The notes under the pieces are model-generated. The model ran no database searches. It was given only the letters and a program-made list of their open reading frames with translations, and had not been told where the DNA came from. 10,884 nt of DNA, from positions 1 through 10,884 of the forward strand of contig PIYF01000010.1 in assembly GCA_003601875.1 (NCBI GenBank), in the 5' to 3' direction. The DNA is from Candidatus Bathyarchaeota archaeon. Its GTDB lineage: Archaea; Thermoproteota; Bathyarchaeia; Bathyarchaeales; Bathycorpusculaceae. The position numbers were made by a program, and so were the translations under genes. Of the stretch, positions 6,174 through 10,884 are shown piece after piece (within the stretch, counting starts at the first letter, position 1; each line of letters opens with the position of its first letter).

Positions 6174-6895
6174 TCATGTTTTTTATTTTCACTCCGATAA
6201 TACCATAGCCAATACCAATTATTCGTGGAATTTTCTCCGTTAATGCAGTTTACTAGTATGTGTCCAGGCTTAATTGTTGGGTAATAAGTGTAGGTGATGT
6301 TGGCGATTTTGCATGTTAATTGGAATAATGTGGAGCCGGCTGGAACTTCTGTTTTGTTATGCCATTCTAGGGTTCCATTTTTATATTCTATGCAGATGTT
6401 CACTGTTAACGTTACGGTTTCGCTTAATATCTCATTTAACTCTCTTAATGCAAGTAAGTTAAACAATTCATAATATTCATTTAGTAATTCTCCAAATTTT
6501 TCCCTTGTAATATTTCCTTCTTCGCTAAGTTTTAAATAATTGTCCCATAACGTTTGATATGTTTCATTTAAGTCCTTTTGTTTTGTTAAAATGCTGTAAT
6601 TTCCTCTTAAATTAACTATTAGCTTGCCTAGTTCTTTTGTTAATGATGTGAAGTTTATGTTTAGGGGAAAGGAATAGTTTCCATATAGTTTTGAATACTC
6701 GCTTAGCAATGTATTGTATTTGACTATTGATTCATTGTAGTCTGCTGCAATTTTAGTTTGAGATTGTTGGCTTTCAATGTTTTGTTCTTTATATGTCATG
6801 TTTTGAAAGTAGAAGTATACTGCAATGTTGGAAGCAAGTACAGCCCAAATAAGTATAGCTATGGATGCAAATATGAGGGTTCTTTTTTCAACCAA
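6137..6895 (-). CDS. Membrane-anchored surface protein with coiled-coil stalk and DUF4430-like domain (3' frameshift)
   Basis: A 252-residue protein with an uncleaved-looking N-terminal membrane anchor (residues 7-30), a helical stalk (about 35-155) and a C-terminal DUF4430-like domain (about 160-240). DUF4430 is related to the C-terminal domain of transcobalamin-type binders. Eleven N-X-S/T sequons (N32, 54, 73, 81, 99, 110, 128, 173, 180, 199, 222) suggest an exported, N-glycosylated protein. The domain is cut short: after NNWYWLWYYRSENKK the frame runs 13 unrelated residues to a TAA, while the expected ending is in another frame (6173-6087). The TTG start at 6895 is supported by GGTGAAGGA just upstream and overlaps the ECF S-component gene by 37 bases. 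The pairing suggests a substrate-capturing partner for that transporter, perhaps for a cobamide. The domain call is fairly sure; the ligand is inference. Confidence 0.75.
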   Translation of the reverse strand: MVEKRTLIFASIAILIWAVLASNIAVYFYFQNMTYKEQNIESQQSQTKIAADYNESIVKYNTLLSEYSKLYGNYSFPLNINFTSLTKELGKLIVNLRGNYSILTKQKDLNETYQTLWDNYLKLSEEGNITREKFGELLNEYYELFNLLALRELNEILSETVTLTVNICIEYKNGTLEWHNKTEVPAGSTLFQLTCKIANITYTYYPTIKPGHILVNCINGENSTNNWYWLWYYRSENKKHELKDQWDAMLGC

Positions 6896-7449
6896 AATCC
6901 TTCACCTTTAATCATATTATCTAATATTTTAACCAATGGAGCTGTTAGAACTCCAAAAACTATAATATTCGATAATGTGTGAATTATTGCGAGAGGGGTT
7001 CCGCTGGCTAGTGCTGTGAAAAAGGCTAATGTTGGATTCATTCCGGAGAGTATAAAACTTACTCCCCATCCACAGTTTGTGATTAAATCGAAAATTATGG
7101 CGATTAAACCTCCTAATATGGCTGTTTCAAGACAAAACCTCTTTTGATAAATATTCTTCGATAAATAATTCCTATAGATTCCTCCTAAAATTCCCGCTAT
7201 AGCCATCCCAATCATTTGGAAGGGAGCGTTTAAACCTGCAAAGCCATAAGGCGAAAAAAAGCAGTTAACAAACATTATGAAGCATCCGAAGAGTGCACCG
7301 TTTAGAATTCCGTAAATTATTCCAACAATGAATGTGAAGAAAGATGTGAACTCTGCATTCGGCGGTCTAGGCGTCAACTGTATTGCTAGACATAGAGAAG
7401 TTAAAACCGTTAATAGGGCGAGTTTGCGTATTTTTGAATGATGGTTCAT
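6859..7449 (-). CDS. ECF-type transporter S component (substrate-binding membrane subunit)
   Basis: A 196-residue, very hydrophobic protein with about six membrane segments, the size of an ECF S component. The best landmark is PRPPNAEFTSFFTFIVG followed by a Gly-rich IYGILNGALFGCF segment (about 28-57), then FSPYGFAGLNAPFQMIGMAIAGILGG (65-90) and a C-terminal HTLSNIIVFG segment (158-167). S components bind a vitamin or cofactor and need an EcfT/EcfA module for ATP-driven uptake; none is visible here. Homologues next to DUF4430 proteins are thought to handle cobamides, so a B12-like ligand is my first guess, not a demonstrated one. The ATG at 7449 lacks its own ribosome binding site. It lies about 28 bases after a TATA-like TTTTATAT and overlaps the TGA of a nine-codon mini-ORF. 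Confidence 0.78.
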   Translation of the reverse strand: MNHHSKIRKLALLTVLTSLCLAIQLTPRPPNAEFTSFFTFIVGIIYGILNGALFGCFIMFVNCFFSPYGFAGLNAPFQMIGMAIAGILGGIYRNYLSKNIYQKRFCLETAILGGLIAIIFDLITNCGWGVSFILSGMNPTLAFFTALASGTPLAIIHTLSNIIVFGVLTAPLVKILDNMIKGEGFWLKKEPSYLHP

Positions 7450-7475
7450 ATTATGTGGATAGATGATCCATCCAT
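7446..7475 (-). other. Nine-codon mini-ORF overlapping the ECF S-component start (ATGA)
   Basis: An ATG at 7475 follows GGAAGGAGG with a ten-base spacer and reads MDGSSIHII, ending in a TGA that overlaps the ATG of the S-component gene (ATGA). It could be a leader peptide giving translational coupling. The alternative is that the gene is leaderless and these bases are promoter. Confidence 0.3.
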
Positions 7476-7487
7476 ATAAAATTTGCC
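7474..7487 (-). promoter_or_regulatory. Candidate BRE-TATA promoter for a leaderless ECF S-component transcript
   Basis: Minus-strand GGCAAATTTTATAT combines a BRE-like CAAA with a TATA-like TTTTATAT. The TATA centre is about 28 bases from the ATG at 7449, the spacing expected if transcription starts at or next to the start codon. It lies just downstream of the M20 stop codon. Confidence 0.45.
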
Positions 7488-7497
7488 TCCTTCCACC

Positions 7498-8733
7498 TTA
7501 AGAAACTGCTAGAAAAGCAAAAATCTTTGAATCTTCAACAAGGTTGTCTATTTTTGAATATTCGTTTGGTTGATGTGCAGTTTCGTCTACGGTGCTCCAT
7601 ACAACTGCTGGAATGCCTATTTTTCTGAAGAAGGCAGCACAGGTTCCTCCACCTATCCCTCCAATTCTAGGCTTTATCCCTCTAACTTTTTCAATTGCCT
7701 CTCTTAGCAAAGTAACTATTTTTGAGTTTGGATCAGTTGGTTTTGGTGCCACGCTTTTGCTTAAAACTTCAATTTTAATTTTTGCCCCGGTTTTTCTTTC
7801 AAAATTTTCAGCTAGTTCTCTAACTTCATTTAATATTTCATCCAAGTTATAGTTTGGAAGTATTCTACAGTCAAAATAGGTTACGTCTTCTCCTGGAATT
7901 ATGTTTACTGCATCGACATTTTTATCTTTCTTTGTTGGTTCAAAAGTGCTTTCAGGCGGGTCGAAATATTCATCTTTTAGGGGATATTTTTCATGTAAAA
8001 GTTTATCTAAAGCCAAAGCGTATTGCATTCCAATTCTATGAGCGTTCAAACCTTTTTTAGGCATGCTTGCATGAATTTGTTTTCCAATTGTGGTTATTTT
8101 TAACCATAAGGCGCTTTTTTCAGCTATTTCTATGAAACTTCCATCTTCTGTTCCCCCGTCTGGAACAAGTATTAAATCTTTTTCTCTAAATAATCCCTGC
8201 TTTATCAAGTGTTGTATTCCATATCTGCTGCCTTGTTCTTCATCAGCGACGAAGGCTAACGCAACTGTTCTTTTAGGTTTAACCCCTAGCTTTTTTATGG
8301 CTTTAACCGCATATATTGATGCAGTGAGGGATTGTCCATTATCTTCGCTTCCTCTGCCATAAATTTTTCCATTTTCAATTTTTGGTTCAAAAGGTTTTGT
8401 AACAGTCCAAAGTTTTTCTTCTCCTGGTGGAACGATATCCATATGAGTTATTATCCAAAGTTTTTCAGTTTCTTCTTCACCGTAAAGGTAGGCAACTATA
8501 TTTGGACGTTTTTTGGAGGAGACTCTTTCATCTTCCGCGTCATAACGTTCTATCTTGTCAAAACCGATGGCTTCTAATATTTGCATTAGTTTTTCAGCTT
8601 TTCTTTCTTCTCCATCTCCACCGTTTTCAGGAGCTATTGCTGGGATTCGGATAAGTTCCATTAAAGTTTCAGCCATGTCGTCTTTCCAGCTGTCTATTAA
8701 AGAAAATATTCTTTTAGACTGCATCTTAATCAT
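7498..8733 (-). CDS. M20 family metallopeptidase (DapE/ArgE/carboxypeptidase-like)
   Basis: A 411-residue zinc hydrolase of the M20 family. The ligand set is complete: HMD (H97, with catalytic D99), D131 in GRGSEDNGQ, the general base E165 and ligand E166 in ADEEQGS, D192 in PDGGTED, and H387 in HQPNE. The lid/dimerisation domain spans roughly 205-325 with the conserved GKQIHASMP (H221). GGIGGGTCAAFFR near 357-370 fits the substrate-carboxylate loop of this group. Members deacylate N-acyl amino acids, desuccinylate diaminopimelate or cleave dipeptides, and I cannot separate these from sequence. No arginine, lysine or diaminopimelate pathway genes are nearby, so a peptide-scavenging role is as likely as biosynthesis. 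The start is either the ATG at 8733 or the one at 8724; both lack a strong ribosome binding site. Confidence 0.92.
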   Translation of the reverse strand: MIKMQSKRIFSLIDSWKDDMAETLMELIRIPAIAPENGGDGEERKAEKLMQILEAIGFDKIERYDAEDERVSSKKRPNIVAYLYGEEETEKLWIITHMDIVPPGEEKLWTVTKPFEPKIENGKIYGRGSEDNGQSLTASIYAVKAIKKLGVKPKRTVALAFVADEEQGSRYGIQHLIKQGLFREKDLILVPDGGTEDGSFIEIAEKSALWLKITTIGKQIHASMPKKGLNAHRIGMQYALALDKLLHEKYPLKDEYFDPPESTFEPTKKDKNVDAVNIIPGEDVTYFDCRILPNYNLDEILNEVRELAENFERKTGAKIKIEVLSKSVAPKPTDPNSKIVTLLREAIEKVRGIKPRIGGIGGGTCAAFFRKIGIPAVVWSTVDETAHQPNEYSKIDNLVEDSKIFAFLAVS

Positions 8734-8788
8734 CTCTTAAATTAGAGAAAAACTGTAGTCTTCAACTTCTTTAAAGTTTCTGCTTTTG

Positions 8789-9742
8789 TCAGCTTAATTC
8801 TTGTAAGGCTCTAAGTCTTTTTACAATGTTTGGGTGTGTGGAGAATATTTCTAAAATTTTATCCATTGTTGTTAATTTTCTTGACAAAATTTCTTGGACA
8901 AGCTTTTGGTCGGTTGTTCTCATTCTTGATAGGGTTATGGAGTCTGATTCTGCACGGTCAGGGTCAACTATAAATAATGCTTTGAAGGCACTTAAATGTT
9001 GAATTCGCTTCCTTGCTTTTCCCATTCCTCTTGTTGCATGGACAAGTTTAGCTAGGGCTACTGAAAGTTTTTGTGCTCCTTCATCAACTACTGATGCGCT
9101 ATGTCTGTCTGCATAATATTCTCGAAGCCTGCTTAAATATAAAGTGAAAATGTTTAGAATCCATGAGAAAACCATGAAGCCTATGCCTAATAATGGTGCT
9201 AAACTGCTTTCTTCTCTCTGCTCAAACATTGATGAAAGCATTAGTGAATAGCCTAAATAATAGAAGAGAGCTGGTAAAAGTGAGACAAACATCATTATTT
9301 GCACATCTCTATGTTTCAAATGTCCAAGTTCATGTCCTAAAACAGCTTCTATTTCATCATAATCTAAAGTTTTAAGCAAACCGCTTGTCACTGCCACACG
9401 GGTTCCAGCTATGGGTGAACCATAAGCGAAAGCGTTTGGAATTGGAATATGGGCTAACATAAGTCTAGGAGTTTTCAAACCGCTTCTCTTGCTGAGATTC
9501 CTAACAATTTCATGCAATTTTGGATTTTCATGTTCCGGAACCTCCTTAACACGATATAAAGCGTCAATTATGTATGGTGCAAACAACCATTGAAGAACAT
9601 TAAATCCGGCAACTAAAACACCCAAAGTTAATAGACTGAAAGAACCGATAAGCGATAAAATAACTGTGAACACAAGTGTTGACAAACCTATTATGACAGC
9701 TAAGGTTGCTATCATTGAAAGCCTAAGCTTCCAAACGCTCAC
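8789..9742 (-). CDS. htpX: HtpX-like M48 family membrane zinc protease
   Basis: A 317-residue membrane metalloprotease that in other organisms degrades misfolded membrane proteins. Two N-terminal membrane segments (about 10-30 and 36-56) precede the catalytic part. The zinc motif HELGH is at 137-141, the third ligand E208 sits in REYYADRHS, and two more membrane segments lie at about 149-170 and 185-203 between them. NAFAYGSP at 103-110 and the C-terminal STHPNIVKRLRAL are family hallmarks. The length is normal for archaeal HtpX. The GTG start at 9742 is preceded by TTTGGTGGT, and a TATA-like element lies about 35 bases upstream, so it should be the first gene of its unit. The M20 gene follows after 55 bases. 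No missing residue is seen. Confidence 0.94.
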   Translation of the reverse strand: MSVWKLRLSMIATLAVIIGLSTLVFTVILSLIGSFSLLTLGVLVAGFNVLQWLFAPYIIDALYRVKEVPEHENPKLHEIVRNLSKRSGLKTPRLMLAHIPIPNAFAYGSPIAGTRVAVTSGLLKTLDYDEIEAVLGHELGHLKHRDVQIMMFVSLLPALFYYLGYSLMLSSMFEQREESSLAPLLGIGFMVFSWILNIFTLYLSRLREYYADRHSASVVDEGAQKLSVALAKLVHATRGMGKARKRIQHLSAFKALFIVDPDRAESDSITLSRMRTTDQKLVQEILSRKLTTMDKILEIFSTHPNIVKRLRALQELS

Positions 9743-9774
9743 GTTACCACCAAACGTTCACGAATAAAAAGTAA

Positions 9775-9786
9775 TTTATAAACTTT
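9775..9786 (-). promoter_or_regulatory. Candidate TATA box for htpX
   Basis: Minus-strand AAGTTTATAAAT lies 33-44 bases before the GTG at 9742, so transcription would start near 9754 and leave a short leader holding the GGTGG ribosome binding site. The 133-base gap between htpX and the tRNA must serve divergent transcription; no other gene is seen in it. Confidence 0.5.
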
Positions 9787-9836
9787 TATATGAACTTTTT
9801 AATATAACCATAAAATTAAGTTTCCATCCTTTTAAT

Positions 9837-9850
9837 CGAAATACTAAAAA
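9837..9850 (+). promoter_or_regulatory. Candidate BRE-TATA for tRNA-Lys
   Basis: CGAAATACTAAAAA on the plus strand has a BRE-like CGAAA joined to a TATA-like ATACTAAAAA. Its centre is about 30 bases before the tRNA 5' end, giving a 5' leader of only a few bases. Confidence 0.45.
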
Positions 9851-9875
9851 GCATCTTGAAGTTTTCTACAATAGA

Positions 9876-9950
9876 GGGCCCGTAGCTCAGCAAGGATAGA
9901 GCACCGGGCTTTTAACCCGGGGGTCGCGGGTTCAATTCCCGCCGGGCCCG
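9876..9950 (+). tRNA. tRNA-Lys (anticodon UUU)
   Basis: A complete 75-base cloverleaf. The acceptor stem GGGCCCG/CGGGCCC (9876-9882 with 9943-9949) is a perfect 7-bp match, and the discriminator is G9950. The D stem is GCTC/GAGC (9885-9888, 9899-9902) with the GG of the D loop at 9894-9895. The anticodon stem CCGGG/CCCGG (9904-9908, 9916-9920) encloses CTTTTAA, giving anticodon TTT at 9911-9913. A 5-base variable loop and the T arm GCGGG/CCCGC with loop TTCAATT complete it. No intron is present and CCA is not encoded. The 3' end is two bases from the end of the convergent PadR gene. Confidence 0.97.
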
Positions 9951-9952
9951 CT

Positions 9953-10330
9953 TTATACTTCTGGTGCTGGTTGAACTTTTAGAATGTTTGTTATGAAATT
10001 TTTGATTTTGTCGTTTGCGCTTAAAATTGTCTCTATTGTTTTTTTACCTTTCTGTGTTAGTTTGTATGTTCTTTTTCTTTCGTTCCATTTTCCCTCTATC
10101 AACCCGTTTCTTTCAAGTGAATATAAGAGTGAATAAACTGTTCCAGAGCTGACAAGAAGGTGGAACTTGTTGTGAATAAAGGATATAACGTCGTATCCAC
10201 TCATGGTTCTATGTCTTAACTCAGCTAAGATTATTATGTCCATAAAATTTTTAATTATTCTTTCATGCATTTTCTTTAATATTCTTCCTTCCAATTTTTC
10301 ACCGCCAATTATTATTGTTAAAGCTGTCAT
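9953..10330 (-). CDS. PadR family transcriptional regulator
   Basis: A 125-residue winged-helix repressor-type protein of the PadR family. The DNA-binding domain spans about 28-98. SGYDVISFI is at 44-52 and the recognition-helix region SSGTVYSLLYSLERNGLI at 61-78. The wing is RKRTYKLTQKG at 85-95, and a short C-terminal helix probably serves dimerisation. The size fits the short (PadR-s2-like) type. The ATG at 10330 is kept because an AT-rich TATA-like element lies about 35 bases upstream; a second ATG at 10270 (MHERIIKNF) would also give a complete domain. The upstream region holds an 18-bp palindrome over the TATA element, consistent with autorepression. The effector and targets are unknown. 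The divergent coiled-coil gene and the gene itself are the obvious candidate targets. Confidence 0.9.
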   Translation of the reverse strand: MTALTIIIGGEKLEGRILKKMHERIIKNFMDIIILAELRHRTMSGYDVISFIHNKFHLLVSSGTVYSLLYSLERNGLIEGKWNERKRTYKLTQKGKKTIETILSANDKIKNFITNILKVQPAPEV

Positions 10331-10356
10331 ATCTATTCACGTTTTAACATTTTAAC

Positions 10357-10374
10357 TTAAATATAAATATTTAA
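10357..10374. promoter_or_regulatory. Palindrome overlapping the PadR TATA region (candidate operator)
   Basis: TTAAATAT-AA-ATATTTAA is an 8-bp perfect inverted repeat with a 2-base centre. On the minus strand it contains the TATA-like ATATTTATAT, about 35 bases before the PadR ATG. A dimeric repressor bound here would block its own promoter. The low complexity makes a chance origin possible. Confidence 0.4.
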
Positions 10375-10386
10375 ATTTTATTCTAA

Positions 10387-10399
10387 TTCTGAATCAGAA
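10387..10399. repeat. TTCTGA-A-TCAGAA inverted repeat
   Basis: A perfect 6-bp inverted repeat with a one-base centre, lying 57 bases upstream of the PadR start. Its mixed composition makes it a better operator candidate than the A/T palindrome beside it. No second copy is seen in the window. Confidence 0.35.
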
Positions 10400-10546
10400 G
10401 TTGAAACAGATTAAATAATTTAAACAAAGTTTAATGCTGAAGGTAGCAATAACTTCAATGGCTTAAAGCATTTATGGTTTTCAATTTTTAATGATAATAA
10501 AATCTTCAGAGAATCACCGTTTTAAAACATATTTTTTCAATGGATA

Positions 10547-10570
10547 CTGTTAGAAGTCGTTTTTTAACAG
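10547..10570 (+). ncRNA. Plus-strand hairpin upstream of the CdvA-like gene
   Basis: CTGTTAGAAG (10547-10556) and TTTTTAACAG (10561-10570) form a 10-bp stem around a UCGU loop when read as plus-strand RNA, using two G-U pairs. The minus-strand RNA would have two A-C mismatches instead, so the structure favours plus-strand transcription. It sits 72 bases before the TTG of the next gene and may be part of its leader. No T-run follows, so it is not an evident terminator. Confidence 0.35.
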
Positions 10571-10641
10571 CCACCGATATATCTGCATATTAACAAAGGT
10601 TATTTTCTTCTTTAGAGCTAAAAAATAAGTGGTGTGAAAAT

Positions 10642-10884
10642 TTGATTTCGTGGAAGCATTCCTTTGACAAAATAAATGAAGAATACGAGATTATAAGAAA
10701 AAAGAAGGAAGCTTTAGACAATTTATTAAACAGTGGCAGAATTTCCCAATCTACCTACGACGTTTTCAACAAGGAATTAGAAGACGCGGTTGCAGAAATT
10801 GAGAGGCAGCAAACAGTTTTAATTGAAAGAATGAACTCTAAAGTTAAGGAACTTGAACAGCAAATAAAAACTTTGGAGATGCTT
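10642..10884 (+). CDS. CdvA-like coiled-coil protein, 5' part
   Basis: The first 81 residues of a Lys/Glu-rich coiled-coil protein that leaves the window. The block KKKEALDNLLNSGRISQSTY, followed by DVFNKELEDAVAEIE, lines up with the coiled coil of Sulfolobus CdvA as I remember it (RALEDLYAKQEIPKSTYDDM). The later MNSKVKELEQQIKTLE resembles its LKSRLNDLEDQI stretch. CdvA recruits ESCRT-III (CdvB) in archaeal cell division. The N-terminal PRC-barrel of true CdvA is absent here, because the protein starts only about 16 residues before the coil. The TTG at 10642 is preceded by GGTGTGA at suitable spacing, and its frame is open upstream only to a TAA at 10591-10593, with no other usual start codon. 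A relative with a different role is possible. Confidence 0.7.
   Translation, partial: MISWKHSFDKINEEYEIIRKKKEALDNLLNSGRISQSTYDVFNKELEDAVAEIERQQTVLIERMNSKVKELEQQIKTLEML

Larger units (their letters stand above)
10331..10641. other. 311-base divergent intergenic region
   Basis: This A/T-rich stretch separates the PadR gene (minus) from the CdvA-like gene (plus). I see no coding frame in it. It holds the palindrome TTAAATATAAATATTTAA (10357-10374), the palindrome TTCTGAATCAGAA (10387-10399), the decamer palindrome GTTTTAAAAC (10519-10528) and a plus-strand hairpin (10547-10570). It probably carries two divergent promoters and their operators. Confidence 0.7.

Noticed and set aside
6174..6190. 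Run of six A followed by C as a -1 slippery site explaining the DUF4430 frameshift
   Set aside because: A -1 slip at the A-run would read ACA then TGA, a stop before the alternative tail begins, so programmed slippage there cannot produce the longer protein.
7592..8740. Several plus-strand open frames (7592-7852, 7854-8060, 8090-8362, 8332-8577, 8427-8654, 8555-8740)
   Set aside because: All lie opposite the M20 gene, whose complete zinc-ligand set shows the minus strand is the coding one.
8734..8778. Small inverted repeats between htpX and the M20 gene (CTCTTAAATTAGAG; AACTT-CTTTA-AAGTT)
   Set aside because: Arms are only four to five A/T-rich bases. The second precedes a T5 run on the minus strand and might be a weak terminator, but support is too thin to call one.
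1..10884. CRISPR arrays, insertion sequences, integrase or toxin-antitoxin genes
   Set aside because: No direct-repeat series, transposase motifs or terminal inverted repeats were found, and no toxin- or antitoxin-like protein was recognised apart from the ordinary PadR regulator.

Overview
The window looks like a piece of an AT-rich archaeal genome. The best fit is a TACK-group archaeon such as a Bathyarchaeia-like lineage, but that placement is an inference from gene content. Archaeal signs are a tRNA-Lys gene without encoded CCA, TATA/BRE-like promoters with very short leaders, an archaeal-type Thg1, a DUF373 membrane protein, a COG1340-like coiled-coil protein, the beta subunit of an ADP-forming acetyl-CoA synthetase, and a CdvA-like coiled coil. 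Frequent TTG/GTG starts with GGAGG- or GGTGA-type ribosome binding sites are also seen.

Layout. Nearly everything from 1 to 10330 is on the minus strand, so it reads from high to low coordinates. A PadR-type regulator (10330-9953) converges on a tRNA-Lys(UUU) gene (plus strand, 9876-9950). Next come an HtpX-like M48 membrane protease, an M20 metallopeptidase, and a two-gene module of an ECF-transporter S component plus a surface-anchored DUF4430 protein. These are followed by an ADP-forming acyl-CoA synthetase beta subunit and an MFS transporter. A tightly packed operon then runs Thg1, coiled-coil protein (two overlapping frames), DUF373, a MTAP/MTIP-family nucleoside phosphorylase, and a cis-prenyltransferase (UppS) that leaves the window at position 1. 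At the right edge a plus-strand gene for a CdvA-like coiled coil starts at 10642 and runs off the end.

How the genes may work together. The last five loci (3908 to 1) overlap or abut: Thg1/coil by 20 bases, the coil pieces by 38, DUF373/phosphorylase by 14, phosphorylase/UppS by 0. They are probably co-transcribed, although their functions (tRNA 5'-end processing or repair, purine/methylthio salvage, lipid carrier synthesis) do not form one pathway. The ECF-S/DUF4430 pair overlaps by 37 bases and looks like a vitamin-uptake unit, possibly for cobamides; the energising ECF module is not in the window.

Main points for a second look. (1) The DUF4430 gene is frameshifted near its 3' end, and the missing domain tail is readable in another frame at 6173-6087. 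(2) The COG1340-like protein is split over two frames by a +1 shift. (3) The phosphorylase carries an Asn where the adenine-specific enzymes have Asp, which points to 6-oxopurine specificity. (4) A CdvA-like coiled coil appears without the usual N-terminal PRC-barrel. (5) The intergenic region before it holds a 10-bp hairpin and two palindromes. I see no CRISPR array, insertion sequence or clear defence system.
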